Part shown: positions 32,815 to 41,870 of the stretch, piece by piece
How the letters are laid out: each line of letters opens with the position of its first letter
Position numbering within the stretch: the stretch's first letter is position 1
NCBI RefSeq assembly: GCF_010726955.1
Contig: NZ_AP022603.1
Location: 1,550,001 to 1,614,000, forward strand
DNA: 64,000 bases
DNA from: Mycolicibacterium fallax
GTDB lineage: Bacteria > Actinomycetota > Actinomycetes > Mycobacteriales > Mycobacteriaceae
Direction of reading: 5' to 3'
Translations under genes and position numbers: made by a program
The notes under the pieces: generated by a model
Database searches by the model: none
Told to the model about the DNA's origin: nothing
The model's input: only the letters and a program-made list of their open reading frames with translations

Positions 32815-34098
32815 TCAGGCGGTCTTGTCCCGGCGCTCCGAGCGCGACGCCTTGCGCGGCACGATCGTCGGCAGCACGTTGTCGTCGACGGTCTCCTTGG
32901 TGACGACCACCTTGGCGACGTCGTCGCGGCTGGGGATGTCGTACATCACCGGCAGCAGCACTTCCTCCATGATCGCGCGCAGACCACGCGCGCCGGTGCC
33001 GCGGTGGATGGCCTGGTCGGCCACCGCCTCCAGCGCCTCGTCGGAGAACTCCAGCTCAACGCCGTCCATCTCGAACAGCCGGGTGTACTGCTTGACCAGC
33101 GCGTTCTTCGGCTCGGACAGGATCTTCACCAGGGATTCCTTGTCCAGGTTCGTCACCGAGGCGACGACCGGCAGCCGGCCGATGAACTCCGGGATCAGCC
33201 CGAACTTGATCAGGTCCTCCGGCATCACCTCGGCGAAGTGGTCCTGGGTGTCGATCTCGGCCTTCGAGCGCACCTCGGCGCCGAAGCCCAGGCCGCGCTT
33301 GCCGACCCGGTCCGAGACGATCCGCTCCAGCCCGGCGAACGCTCCGGCCACGATGAACAGCACGTTGGTGGTGTCGATCTGGATGAACTCCTGGTGCGGA
33401 TGCTTGCGCCCGCCCTGCGGCGGCACCGAGGCCTGGGTGCCCTCCAGGATCTTCAGCAGCGCCTGCTGCACGCCCTCGCCGGACACGTCCCGGGTGATCG
33501 ACGGGTTCTCGCTCTTGCGCGCGATCTTGTCGACCTCGTCGATGTAGATGATGCCGGTCTCGGCGCGCTTGACGTCGTAGTCGGCGGCCTGGATCAGCTT
33601 CAGCAGGATGTTCTCGACGTCCTCACCGACGTAGCCGGCCTCGGTCAGCGCGGTCGCGTCGGCGATGGCGAACGGCACGTTGAGCATCTTGGCCAGCGTC
33701 TGGGCCAGGTAGGTCTTGCCGCAGCCGGTCGGGCCGAGCATCAGAATGTTGGACTTGGCCAGCTCGACGGTCTCCCCGGAGCGCGAGTCGCGGCTCTTCT
33801 CCCCGGCCTGAATCCGCTTGTAGTGGTTGTAGACCGCCACCGCCAGCGTTCGCTTGGCCGAGTCCTGGCCGATGACGTAGCCCTCCAGGAAATCCCGGAT
33901 CTCGGCGGGCTTGGGCAGCTCGTCGAGCTTGACGTCGTCGGCGTCGGCGAGCTCCTCTTCGATGATCTCGTTGCACAGGTCGATGCACTCATCGCAGATG
34001 TAGACGCCAGGTCCTGCGATGAGCTTCTTGACCTGCTTCTGACTCTTTCCGCAGAACGAGCATTTCAGCAGGTCACCGCCGTCTCCGATGCGCGCCAT
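32815..34098 (-). CDS. clpX: ATP-dependent Clp protease ATP-binding subunit ClpX
   Basis: 427 aa. An N-terminal C4 zinc domain ([10 protein letters not shown] and CDECIDLC) is followed by the AAA+ core: Walker [14 protein letters not shown] near residue 124, Walker [10 protein letters not shown], pore loop GYVGEDVEN and the IGF-type loop LGFGAEV that docks on ClpP. ClpX unfolds tagged substrates and feeds them to the ClpP1P2 tetradecamer encoded just upstream (34297-35534), 198 bases away. That gap has no gene; it contains the palindrome CCACGCGCGTGG near 34249. Confidence 0.97.
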   Translation of the reverse strand: MARIGDGGDLLKCSFCGKSQKQVKKLIAGPGVYICDECIDLCNEIIEEELADADDVKLDELPKPAEIRDFLEGYVIGQDSAKRTLAVAVYNHYKRIQAGEKSRDSRSGETVELAKSNILMLGPTGCGKTYLAQTLAKMLNVPFAIADATALTEAGYVGEDVENILLKLIQAADYDVKRAETGIIYIDEVDKIARKSENPSITRDVSGEGVQQALLKILEGTQASVPPQGGRKHPHQEFIQIDTTNVLFIVAGAFAGLERIVSDRVGKRGLGFGAEVRSKAEIDTQDHFAEVMPEDLIKFGLIPEFIGRLPVVASVTNLDKESLVKILSEPKNALVKQYTRLFEMDGVELEFSDEALEAVADQAIHRGTGARGLRAIMEEVLLPVMYDIPSRDDVAKVVVTKETVDDNVLPTIVPRKASRSERRDKTA

Positions 34099-34296
34099 GG
34101 GATGTGGCCCTACTTCCTGTCGCTGACGTATCAGGGTTTCCCCCGACGCTACCCGCAGTCCCGGTGCCGGGGCGACCGATAAGACGAATAGCGTCGGTGG
34201 GATTCGTGTGCGGAAAACATATCCCCTGCCGGGGCCCGCAGCGGTGCGCCACGCGCGTGGTTACCGAGCTGTTTTGCAGCGCGGCGCCGGGTCCGC

Positions 34297-34944
34297 TCAG
34301 TCCTTCTGGGCGGACAGCTTCCGGTACTCCAGCACGGTGTCGATGATCCCGTAGTCCTTGGCCTCGGCCGCGGTCAGGATCTTGTCCCGGTCGGTGTCCT
34401 TGCGGATCTGCTCCGGGTCCTTGCCGGTGTGCCGGGCCAGCGTGGTGTCCATCAGGGTGCGCATCCGCTCGATCTCGGCGGCCTGGATCTCCAGGTCGGA
34501 GACCTGGCCCTGGATCGCCCCGCCGACGGCCGGCTGGTGGATCAGCACCCGGGCGTTGGGCAGCGCCATCCGCTTGCCGGGGGTACCGGCGGCCAGCAGC
34601 ACCGCCGCCGCCGAGGCGGCCTGACCCAGGCAGACCGTGGCGATGTCGGCGCGCACGTACTGCATGGTGTCGTAGATCGCCATCAGCGAGGTGAACGAGC
34701 CACCCGGGGAGTTGATGTACATGGTGATGTCGCGGTCGGGATCCAGCGACTCCAGCACCAGCAGCTGGGCCATGATGTCGTTGGCCGAGGCGTCGTCCAC
34801 CTGCACGCCGAGGAAGATGATGCGCTCCTCGAACAGCTTGTTGTACGGGTTGGACTCCTTGACACCGAAGCTGGAGTGCTCGATGAACGACGGCAGGATG
34901 TAGCGCGACTGCATCGAGTTCACGCCGTGGGCGGAGGTGGTCAT
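34297..34944 (-). CDS. clpP2: ATP-dependent Clp protease proteolytic subunit ClpP2
   Basis: 215 aa, one more than M. tuberculosis ClpP2. Ser in [11 protein letters not shown], His in [10 protein letters not shown] and the following Asp make the catalytic triad. [17 protein letters not shown] is the N-terminal segment typical of mycobacterial ClpP2. The ATG at 34944 overlaps the clpP1 stop (ATGA). ClpP1 and ClpP2 form two different heptameric rings of one essential protease. Confidence 0.96.
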   Translation of the reverse strand: MTTSAHGVNSMQSRYILPSFIEHSSFGVKESNPYNKLFEERIIFLGVQVDDASANDIMAQLLVLESLDPDRDITMYINSPGGSFTSLMAIYDTMQYVRADIATVCLGQAASAAAVLLAAGTPGKRMALPNARVLIHQPAVGGAIQGQVSDLEIQAAEIERMRTLMDTTLARHTGKDPEQIRKDTDRDKILTAAEAKDYGIIDTVLEYRKLSAQKD

Positions 34945-35534
34945 TCGGCACTCCCGTTCAGGTGGGCGCGGGTGATGATGTGGTCGACGAAGCCGTACTC
35001 CAGGGCCTCGGGGGCGGTGAACCAGCGGTCGCGGTCGGCGTCGGCCTCGACCTTCTCCAGGGTCTGACCGGTGAACTCGGCGTTGAGCCGGTTCATCTCC
35101 TTCTTGGTCAGCGCGAACTGCTCGGCCTGAATGGCGATGTCGGCGGCGCTGCCACCGATCCCGGCCGACGGCTGATGCATCATGATCCGGGCGTGCGGCA
35201 GCGCGTACCGCTTGCCCTTGGTGCCCGCGGCCAGCAGGAACTGCCCCATCGAGGCCGCCATGCCCATCGCGTAGGTGGCCACGTCGCACGGTGCCAGCAC
35301 CATGGTGTCGTAGATCGCCATGCCCGCGGTGACCGAGCCGCCCGGGGAGTTGATGTAGAGGTTGATGTCCTTGGTGGGGTCCTCGGCCGCCAACAACAGG
35401 ATCTGCGCGCACAGCCGGTTGGCGATGTCATCGTCGACCTGGGTGCCCAGGAAGATGATGCGCTCGGCCAGCAACCGTTCGTAGACAGAATCCGTGAGGT
35501 TGAGGCCGGACACGCCGGAACGCATGTTTGTCAC
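34941..35534 (-). CDS. clpP1: ATP-dependent Clp protease proteolytic subunit ClpP1
   Basis: 197 aa from the GTG at 35534 ([20 protein letters not shown]). Ser95 ([10 protein letters not shown]) and His120 (IMMHQPSAG) are active-site residues. An ATG three codons later and an open frame to 35582 are alternatives; the GTG matches the M. tuberculosis start and has AGGT 7-8 bases upstream. First gene of clpP1-clpP2. A ClgR-type operator lies 85 bases upstream, next to the tig stop codon. Confidence 0.95.
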   Translation of the reverse strand: MTNMRSGVSGLNLTDSVYERLLAERIIFLGTQVDDDIANRLCAQILLLAAEDPTKDINLYINSPGGSVTAGMAIYDTMVLAPCDVATYAMGMAASMGQFLLAAGTKGKRYALPHARIMMHQPSAGIGGSAADIAIQAEQFALTKKEMNRLNAEFTGQTLEKVEADADRDRWFTAPEALEYGFVDHIITRAHLNGSAE

Positions 35535-35618
35535 GACCGGTACCTGCTTTCTCGTAGGTGGTTCACGCACGACACTAACCAAGCGAGGCGCCCGCGCAGT
35601 CCCCTGCCCGGGCGCGTT

Positions 35619-35629
35619 CGCTCACAGCG
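35619..35629. promoter_or_regulatory. ClgR-type operator upstream of clpP1P2
   Basis: CGCTCACAGCG matches the core CGCYNANRGCG of ClgR boxes in Actinobacteria. It lies between tig and clpP1. In M. tuberculosis and Corynebacterium ClgR activates clpP1P2, so the position and sequence agree. Confidence 0.6.
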
Positions 35630-37018
35630 TCACTCGTCGGCGTCGGCGCCCAGCGCCTCGGCGGCGACGTCCGCGTCGGCCGCGGCGGTCTCCGGCTGCG
35701 CCGAACCGAAGAACTCACTGGTGTCGACGACGTTGCCGGCACTGTCGGTGACGGTGGCGGCCTCGACCACCGCGGCGACGGTCAGGCCGCGGCGGACGTC
35801 GGCGAAGATCGCCGGCAGCTGGTTGTTCTGCTGCAGGATGCCCATCAGCTGCTGCGGCTCGATGCCGTACTGGCGCGACATCAGCACCAGCCGCTCCATG
35901 ATGTCGTTCTGGCCGACCTGAATGGCCAGGTCATCGGCGACCGCATCCATCAGCAGCTGGGTCTTGACGGCCTTCTCCGCGTTGCTGCGGGTGTCGGCGT
36001 CGAACTCCTCGCGGGAGCTGCCCTGCTCCTTGAGCAGCTCGGCGAACTTGTCCTCGTCGTGCTCCAGGTCGTGAATGGCGTTGTGCACGATGTCGTCGAC
36101 CTGGGCCTGCACCACGTTCTCCGGCAGCGGCACCTCGACCTGCTCCAGCAGCGCCTCCAGCGCGTTGTCGCGGATCTTCTCGGCCTGCTGGATCCGCTTG
36201 AAGCGCTCGACCTGCTCGGTCAGGTTGGCCTTCAGCTCGTCGATGGTGTCGAACTCGCTGGCCAGCTGGGCGAACTCGTCGTCGGCGTCGGGCAGCTCGC
36301 GCTCCTTGACCGAACCGACGGTGACGGTCACCTCGGCGTCCTTGTCGGCGAACTCACCGGCGACCAGCTTGGTGGTGAAGGTCTTGGTCTCGCCGGCGGA
36401 CAGGCCGACCAGCGCCTCGTCCAGGCCGTCGATCAGCTGGCCGGAGCCGACCTCGTGGCTCAGCCCCTCGGTCTTGGCGTCCGGCACGTCCTCGCCGTCG
36501 ACGGTGGCCGACAGGTCGATGGAGACGAAGTCGCCCTCGGCGATCGGCCGCTCGACGCTGGTCAGGGTGCCGAACCGGGCGCGCAGCGAGTCCAGCTCCT
36601 TCTCCACGTCGGCGTCGTCGATCTCGATCGCGTCGACGGTGATCGTCAGCGCGGCCAGGTCCGGCAGCGCGATCTCCGGGCGGATGTCGACCTCGGCGGT
36701 GAAGGCCAGCTGCTCGCCGTCCTCCAGCTTGGTGACCTCGATGTCGGGCTGCCCCAGCGGCTTGAGGTCGGCGGCGCTGACGGCCTCGCTGTACCGGCTC
36801 GGCAGCGCCTCGTTGACGACCTGCTCCAGCACCGCGGCGCGGCCGACACGGGCCTCCAGCAGCCGGGCCGGGGCCTTACCCGGGCGGAAACCGGGCAGCC
36901 GGATCTGCTTGGCCAGCTCCTTGAAGGTGCGGTCGAACTCGCCCTTGAGCTCGTCGAATGGAACCTCCACACTCAGCCGCACCCGGGTGGGGCTCAGGTT
37001 CTCAACGGTGCTCTTCAC
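35630..37018 (-). CDS. tig: Trigger factor (ribosome-associated chaperone and prolyl isomerase)
   Basis: 462 aa. The N-terminal ribosome-binding domain has the signature [17 protein letters not shown]. The FKBP-type isomerase domain follows ([26 protein letters not shown]), then the long helical C-terminal chaperone arms and an acidic Ala-rich tail. GTG start at 37018 with AAGGAG 5 bases upstream. It leads the tig-clpP1-clpP2 region, the usual folding and degradation neighbourhood. Confidence 0.96.
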   Translation of the reverse strand: MKSTVENLSPTRVRLSVEVPFDELKGEFDRTFKELAKQIRLPGFRPGKAPARLLEARVGRAAVLEQVVNEALPSRYSEAVSAADLKPLGQPDIEVTKLEDGEQLAFTAEVDIRPEIALPDLAALTITVDAIEIDDADVEKELDSLRARFGTLTSVERPIAEGDFVSIDLSATVDGEDVPDAKTEGLSHEVGSGQLIDGLDEALVGLSAGETKTFTTKLVAGEFADKDAEVTVTVGSVKERELPDADDEFAQLASEFDTIDELKANLTEQVERFKRIQQAEKIRDNALEALLEQVEVPLPENVVQAQVDDIVHNAIHDLEHDEDKFAELLKEQGSSREEFDADTRSNAEKAVKTQLLMDAVADDLAIQVGQNDIMERLVLMSRQYGIEPQQLMGILQQNNQLPAIFADVRRGLTVAAVVEAATVTDSAGNVVDTSEFFGSAQPETAAADADVAAEALGADADE

Positions 37019-37073
37019 GGGTGCTCCTTGCAGTCGGTTCGGGTCATGCTGGGTTGTCTGGACATGTTCACGC

Positions 37074-37150
37074 TGGTCGGGGTGACAGGATTTGAACCTG
37101 CGGCCTTCCGCTCCCAAAGCGGATGCGCTACCAAGCTGCGCTACACCCCG
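37074..37150 (-). tRNA. tRNA-Pro (TGG)
   Basis: Minus-strand cloverleaf with a 7-bp acceptor stem CGGGGTG/CACCCCG, D-arm GCGC/GCGC, anticodon stem TCCGC/GCGGA with loop TTTGGGA (anticodon TGG), T-arm GCAGG-TTCAAAT-CCTGT, discriminator A, and an encoded CCA end (37074-37076). Confidence 0.97.
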
Positions 37151-37245
37151 CGGCCGGCCTCCCCCAACAAAGGAGACGCGCCCCCGGCATCCTACGGCCC
37201 GCCGGCCGGTTGCGACCAAGGCAGGTGGGCGCGATGACACCCGGG

Positions 37246-37275
37246 TTGGCGTTGCACACACACGGGCCGTACAGT
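37246..37275 (+). promoter_or_regulatory. Promoter of tRNA-Gly
   Basis: TTGGCG (37246-37251) and TACAGT (37270-37275) are 18 bases apart. The -10 box ends 19 bases before the mature tRNA 5' end, which allows a short processed leader. Confidence 0.55.
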
Positions 37276-37294
37276 CTGGCGTCGAGCAGTACAT

Positions 37295-37368
37295 GCGGGC
37301 GTAGCTCAATGGTAGAGCCCTAGTCTTCCAAACTAGCTACGCGGGTTCGATTCCCGTCGCCCGCTCCA
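37295..37368 (+). tRNA. tRNA-Gly (TCC)
   Basis: 74 nt with acceptor stem GCGGGCG/CGCCCGC, D-arm GCTC/GAGC, anticodon stem CTAGT/ACTAG with loop CTTCCAA (anticodon TCC), T-arm CGGGT-TCGATTC-CCGTC-type, discriminator T and encoded CCA. It borders the low-GC island at 37369-39461 on its 3' side, a common site for integration. Confidence 0.97.
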
Positions 37369-37547
37369 CAAGGACCAGCGCATACCTGGTAGCACAGGCG
37401 TTCGACCGGCTATCCGGTCCCGTTTCGGTCCCGTACCCGAGGCGGGCGCGTCGCGGCCGCAGCGATCTTGATCGACCGAATTGGGGTCTATCCCGACCGC
37501 ACGCGATGTCATACTTTTCCGCACAGATCTTGGCCAGGGGAGCCGCC

Positions 37548-38684
37548 ATGAAGTTCGGTGTGTGTGAACAGACATTGCATAGCCGGTTGGGGCCGATGGC
37601 AGTCGTCGAATCGGGCTATCGGACCGCCAAATTAGGCGGTGCAGATTCCTTCTGGTTGCCAGACCATCTCAACAACCTATTACCGCAATCGTTGATGACG
37701 ACAAAGCACAGTGGCGCGGCGAAGTGGATACCAAACATCGACGCAGTAGTGGAACCGTGGACGGCGCTCGGGTACCTCGCCGGACGCCACCGGTACCAAC
37801 GGCCGCTCTTGGGAACTGCGGTTACCGATACGGGTCGACGAAATCCGGCCGTGACCGCCCAGGCCGCGGCAACCCTGCATCTGATGACCCGCGGCCGAAC
37901 GATTCTAGGAATCGGAACCGGCGAGCGCGAAGGCAACGAGCCATATGGTGTCGACTGGTCCAAGCCGGTAGCGAGGTTCGAAGAAGCCATGGCAACCATT
38001 CGCGCACTGTGGGACTCGAATGGGCAACTGGTAGACCGCGATTCAGAGTGGTTTCCTCTGAAAAACGCTTCATTCAGGCTGCCGCCGTACAAGGGCAAGT
38101 GGCCCGAAATCTGGATTGCCTCGCACGGCCCGCGAATGCTCCGCGCAACCGGTCGTTATGCCGATGCGTGGTTCCCGGTGGGAATTGTGAGCCCCGAACA
38201 GTACGGAGAAGGGCTGCAGAAGGTTCGGGAGGCCGCCGACGACGCGAACCGCGACCCACAATCGATCACTCCGGCGAACACCCAGTTCGTTGTAACCGGC
38301 CGCAGCTCCGATGAAGTCGATGAAGCGTTGAACTCGGTGCTCATACGAGCATTCGCCCTCAACATTCCCGCCTGGGCATGGGCCGAGCACGGCGTGCAGC
38401 ACCCGCTTGGCGAGAACTTCGGAGGCTTCCAAGACATCTTGCCGCAAACCTTCGATGAGCAGAGCGCGCTGGCGTACGCGGCAGCAGTGCCGACGTCCCT
38501 GATCAAGCAGTTCGTTCTGACGGGGACGCCTGACGAGGTTGTGGATCGGATCTCCGTGTGGCGCGAGCACGGTGTTCGATATCCAGTGCTCATCAATGCA
38601 AGTAGTATGCAAGAAAAGCTGAGTCGGGGCCTCAAGGCGGCGCTGCCCTTCGTGCAGATACTGCGGCGAATCCGCAAGATGTGA
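37548..38684 (+). CDS. Coenzyme F420-dependent reductase, phthiodiolone dimycocerosate ketoreductase-like
   Basis: 378 aa, luciferase-like (LLM) family. From the ATG at 37548 (AGGGGAG 5 bases upstream) it reads MKFGVCEQTLHSRLGPMAV; GGADSFWLPDHLNNLLP, GRRNPAVTAQAAATLHLMTR, ILGIGTGEREGNEPYGV and WIASHGPRMLRATGRYADAW closely match my memory of Rv2951c, which reduces phthiodiolone to phthiotriol in dimycocerosate lipid synthesis. No polyketide or mycocerosate gene is nearby. The lower GC and the neighbouring integrase remnant point to acquisition by transfer. The frame is open and full length, so it is probably functional. Confidence 0.88.
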   Translation: MKFGVCEQTLHSRLGPMAVVESGYRTAKLGGADSFWLPDHLNNLLPQSLMTTKHSGAAKWIPNIDAVVEPWTALGYLAGRHRYQRPLLGTAVTDTGRRNPAVTAQAAATLHLMTRGRTILGIGTGEREGNEPYGVDWSKPVARFEEAMATIRALWDSNGQLVDRDSEWFPLKNASFRLPPYKGKWPEIWIASHGPRMLRATGRYADAWFPVGIVSPEQYGEGLQKVREAADDANRDPQSITPANTQFVVTGRSSDEVDEALNSVLIRAFALNIPAWAWAEHGVQHPLGENFGGFQDILPQTFDEQSALAYAAAVPTSLIKQFVLTGTPDEVVDRISVWREHGVRYPVLINASSMQEKLSRGLKAALPFVQILRRIRKM

Positions 38685-38770
38685 GGATACCGCTTTTCGA
38701 ATCTTTCTCCCTCCCAAAGATTTAGCCAGTCGTCGATCTCGGTTCGCCTGGCACCCCGGTTCGACACCGC

Positions 38771-39406
38771 CTAACCCCAGAGCGACACCACGTTCGGGCC
38801 GCATCTCGGCTCGGCCTCCATTGCTCCAAGTGCCGCCATCGCGTCAACGTGGCCGTCCTCGTACAAATGGGCGTAGACCCCGAGCGTCGTGGTGACCTTC
38901 GCGTGACCCATGAACCGGGCAACCTCCAACGGTGGTCGTCCCGCCGCGATCATCAGGCTCGCGTAGGTGTGTCGGAGCGCGTGCCACGTGAGCCCTGGGG
39001 GTGGTGCTGCGGCCTCATCCTTCAACCCCGTCGCGGCCCGAATAGCCCGCACTACCGCAGGCCGGAACACGGCCTTGTAGAAGGTGGCGTGCCGGTAGGG
39101 CTGGGTCCAGTCGAGCGTCAACCGCTCCCCTGCTTCCTGGACCGTGAGGTTGGCCAGGGCTGCCGCTTGGGTCGTTGCCGACGCGCCTACGGGGTTCTTG
39201 GCGCCGGTCTGTCGTTGCGCCTTCAAGACGACCGATGGGAACAACGGCGCGCTCGCCCCGAGCCAGGGCGGTCTCCGGAACCCGCACAGCAATGTCGCGC
39301 GCCCGCTGAGTCCGGTGCGCGGCCTCGCTGGGGCCGATGCCAGCCGAGCCGCGCACAAATGGGGCAAATTCTGGGGGTCCAGATGGATTATCCATTTGGA
39401 CCCCAC
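38771..39406 (-). pseudogene. Tyrosine recombinase (phage integrase) remnant
   Basis: Only the C-terminal half of the catalytic domain is recognisable: LTWHALRHTYASLMIAAG (HxxR box), RFMGHAKVTTTLGVYAHLY (second His and the Tyr nucleophile). The N-terminal core-binding domain and the first catalytic Arg are missing. Integrase-like text also appears in another frame upstream (39015-39300), which suggests a frameshift. The open frame begins with a GTG inside the 79-bp palindrome and has no ribosome site. It converges on the F420 reductase gene, 86 bases apart. Not likely active. Confidence 0.75.
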
Positions 39407-39428
39407 GAAAACTCCCCAATTGTGCGCG
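39350..39428. repeat. 79-bp imperfect palindrome
   Basis: Centred on 39389 with no offset. Complementary blocks are 39350-39358/39420-39428, 39360-39364/39414-39418, 39369-39371/39407-39409 and a 13-bp inner stem 39374-39386/39392-39404 with one G-T pair and a 5-base centre. About 30 of 37 positions pair. It looks like two diverged 37-bp inverted copies. Confidence 0.9.
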
Positions 39429-39461
39429 CTGCTCCGGGGCCCCCGTCGGCAGGCACCGGGA

Positions 39462-41090
39462 CTACAGCAGCACCAGCACCTGGGCGGCGATCACCTTGAT
39501 GATCATCGCCGCCGGGTACACCAGCGCGTATCCCAACGGCACCCGGGCGTCGTAGCCGGTGCGCTCGTTGGCGAAACCGAGGATGGCCGGCTGGGTCTGC
39601 AGCCCGCCGAGCACCCCGGCGCTGCGCACCCCGCCGAGCCGGAACGCCCATCGGGTCAGCGCATAGCCGCCGCCGGCGACCACCGTCGAGGCCACCGCGC
39701 CGACCGCGACCAGCTTCACCACCTCGCCGGAGCCGAACGCCACACCGATCATCGAGCCGGCCTTGCACCCGGCGTAGGCCAGAAACACCATCAGCCCGAT
39801 CTCGGCGAGCACCGTCGCCGAGACGACCGGCATGGTCGTCAGCACCGGACCGATCCGGCGAATCCGGCCCATCACCAGCCCGACCAGCAGCGTCCCGGCG
39901 GCCGCACCGATCGAGACGGTCAGGCCGCCGGGCAGCGGAATCGGGATCAGCCCGATCGCCAGGCCCAGCGCCAGCCCGCCGCCCAGCGCCAGCGGGGCCA
40001 GCGTGGTCAGGCCGCGGCTGGAGTCGCCGAGCAGCGCGGTGACGGCGTCCATGTGCTCGGGCGGGGAGACCACCCGCAGCCGGTCCCCCAGCTGCAGTCG
40101 CAGATCCGGGGTGCTGACCAGATCGACGTCGCCGCGGCGCACCCGCGACACCGTCGCGCCGTAGCGGGCGACCAGCCGCAACCCGGCCACGGTCCGCCCC
40201 GCATAGCGCGGATTGGACAGGGTGATCCGGCGGAAGTCCAGCTCCGAGCGGTCGGAGGTCAGGTCGTGGTCGGAGCGGTGCCCGAGCACCGCGACGACGG
40301 CGTCGACGCCGTCGTCGGTGCCGATCACCGACACCAGATCACCAAGACCCAGCACGGTGTCGGGGGCAACGGCCTCGACGGTGGAGTGGCCCGCCCGGCA
40401 CACCCGGACCAGCTTGATGTGTTCGCCGACTTGGCGGCGCACCTCGAGGGCGGGCAGCGGCCCGTCGCGGTCGACCCGGATGGTCACCCCGACCAACGGC
40501 TGCGGGGCGTCGGTGTCGGTGGGCGCCCGCTTGAGCGCCAGGGCGGCCGCCGCCAGCATGGCCAGCACGCCGAACAGGTAGGCGCAGGCGTAGCCGACGG
40601 TGGCCTCGGCCCCGCCGCCGACGGCCGCGAGCGCCGGGGTGTTGGTCTGCGAGCCGGCGAACACCCCGGCGATCGCCTGCTGGTCGAGGCCGAACAGCCG
40701 GCCGGCCCCGAGGGTCGCCGCGGCCGCGGCGAAGATGACCGCGGCCACCGCCAGCATCAGCGGCCAGGCGGTGCGGATCGCGGCGAAGAAACCGGGCCCG
40801 GAGATCACCCCGGTCGCAAACGCGAACAGGGCCAGTCCGAAGGAGCCGACGTTTTCCGGGATCGCGATGGTGATGCCGAGGTGGGCGCCCCAGGCCGCCA
40901 CGCCGAGGGCCACGAACAGGATTCCGGCGGTGCCGAGCGCGACACCGCGAATCGACAGCGCGCCCAGTCCGGCGCCGAGCATGATGACCACGGCGATGGT
41001 GATCAGCGGCTGATCGGACAGGAACTGCAGCAGCGCGACCGTGGCGACCTCCCGGGTTCGGTTCTCGACCCTATCCCGCCCCCGCCGCAT
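39462..41090 (-). CDS. AspT/YidE-type putative transporter with two RCK-C (TrkA-C) domains
   Basis: Up to 542 aa. Five hydrophobic segments, then two TrkA-C domains in the middle (residues about 230-390 of the long form; HIKLVRVCRAGHSTV, LSNPRYAGRTVAGLRL), then five or six more segments. GVFAGSQTNTPALAAV and GVLGGLQTQPAILGF are the paired motifs of the AspT/YidE family. The family includes an aspartate-alanine exchanger, but the substrate here is unknown. The start is uncertain: the ATG at 41090 is upstream of a TAGGGT box (41068-41073); GGGAGG stands 8 bases before a GTC at 41039, where the conserved protein seems to begin. Confidence 0.75.
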   Translation of the reverse strand: MRRGRDRVENRTREVATVALLQFLSDQPLITIAVVIMLGAGLGALSIRGVALGTAGILFVALGVAAWGAHLGITIAIPENVGSFGLALFAFATGVISGPGFFAAIRTAWPLMLAVAAVIFAAAAATLGAGRLFGLDQQAIAGVFAGSQTNTPALAAVGGGAEATVGYACAYLFGVLAMLAAAALALKRAPTDTDAPQPLVGVTIRVDRDGPLPALEVRRQVGEHIKLVRVCRAGHSTVEAVAPDTVLGLGDLVSVIGTDDGVDAVVAVLGHRSDHDLTSDRSELDFRRITLSNPRYAGRTVAGLRLVARYGATVSRVRRGDVDLVSTPDLRLQLGDRLRVVSPPEHMDAVTALLGDSSRGLTTLAPLALGGGLALGLAIGLIPIPLPGGLTVSIGAAAGTLLVGLVMGRIRRIGPVLTTMPVVSATVLAEIGLMVFLAYAGCKAGSMIGVAFGSGEVVKLVAVGAVASTVVAGGGYALTRWAFRLGGVRSAGVLGGLQTQPAILGFANERTGYDARVPLGYALVYPAAMIIKVIAAQVLVLL

Positions 41091-41093
41091 CGG

Positions 41094-41099
41094 TAGGCT
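41094..41099 (+). promoter_or_regulatory. Putative -10 box of the gene at 41107
   Basis: TAGGCT ends 7 bases before the ATG at 41107, with no ribosome site, as in a leaderless transcript. Confidence 0.45.
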
Positions 41100-41106
41100 C
41101 GAAGCC

Positions 41107-41865
41107 ATGGGCAACGGGCTGGTTCTGCTGGTTGTGCTGCTGGTCGGAGCGGTGGCGCTGTGGATGTGGGCGTCGTCGCGGGCCGCCGGCCGCGCCGCGG
41201 TGCAGCTGGCCGACGCGCAGGCCGACGCTCGCCGGGTCATCGAACGCCTCGGCGGCCAGGTGCTCAACCTGACCGGATCGGACGACGCGTCCCGGCAGGC
41301 CCTGGCCGATGCCGCCGAACGGTTCACCGCCGCCTCGGCCCAGATCGACCGAGCCGACACCACCACCCAGGCGCAGCTGGCCAAGCAGAGCGCGCTGGAG
41401 GGGCTGTATTACGTGCGGGCGGCGCGCACCGCGATGGACATGGATCCGGGTCCGGAGCTGGAGTCGCTGAGCGGCCAGCACGGCGCCGGCGCAGTCACCG
41501 AGGAACGCGTCGTCGAGGTGGACGGTCATCGCATCGCGGCCTCCCCCCGGCCGTCGGCCCGCACCCCGAACTACTACCCGGGCGGTCAGGTGGCCGGCCG
41601 CCAGATCCCGGCCGGCTGGTACTCCGAACCGTGGTGGAAGACCGCGCTGATCGCCGGGGCGTGGGGCATCGGCTCGCTGGTGCTGTTCGACGCGCTGTTC
41701 TCCGGGATGCCCGGCACCGGTTACGAGCAGGGCGTCTCGGCCGGACTCGACCCGGACACCGACCCCGGCGCCGACCCGGACGGATTCGACGGCGAGGGGC
41801 TCGACGGCGGCTGGGACTTCGGCGGCGGCGACGTCGGGGACTTCGGCGACTTCGGCGGTTTCTGA
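41107..41865 (+). CDS. Membrane protein with Gly/Asp/Phe-rich tail, function unknown
   Basis: 252 aa. An N-terminal transmembrane segment (residues 4-24) precedes a helical, coiled-coil-like domain (28-115) rich in Ala, Gln and Asp. A second hydrophobic segment lies near 178-197 (TALIAGAWGIGSLVLFDALF). The last 50 residues are acidic and glycine-rich, ending GDVGDFGDFGGF. I do not recognise a family. It is divergent from the AspT-like transporter, whose start may overlap its 5' end, and stops 5 bases before the convergent nei2 stop. Confidence 0.7.
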   Translation: MGNGLVLLVVLLVGAVALWMWASSRAAGRAAVQLADAQADARRVIERLGGQVLNLTGSDDASRQALADAAERFTAASAQIDRADTTTQAQLAKQSALEGLYYVRAARTAMDMDPGPELESLSGQHGAGAVTEERVVEVDGHRIAASPRPSARTPNYYPGGQVAGRQIPAGWYSEPWWKTALIAGAWGIGSLVLFDALFSGMPGTGYEQGVSAGLDPDTDPGADPDGFDGEGLDGGWDFGGGDVGDFGDFGGF

Positions 41866-41870
41866 GCCGG

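Larger units (their letters stand above)
37369..39461. mobile_element. Decayed tRNA-adjacent genomic island
   Basis: Starts at the 3' end of tRNA-Gly and ends before the transporter gene. The GC content is visibly lower than on either side. It holds a flavin-type reductase gene, a truncated tyrosine recombinase in the opposite direction and a 79-bp palindrome. A direct repeat of the tRNA 3' end at the distal side was not found, so the insertion mechanism is inferred from context. Between the tRNA and the first gene (37369-37547) the sequence GGTCCCGT occurs twice, 10 bases apart. Confidence 0.6.

Noticed and set aside
39015..39419. Separate gene overlapping the integrase remnant
   Set aside because: The alternative frame is a mixture of integrase-like fragments and low-complexity sequence, best explained by frameshift decay.
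37295..39461. Direct repeat of the tRNA-Gly 3' end as attR
   Set aside because: I looked for the T-arm and acceptor sequence at the far side of the island and did not find a copy by eye; a short or diverged copy cannot be excluded.
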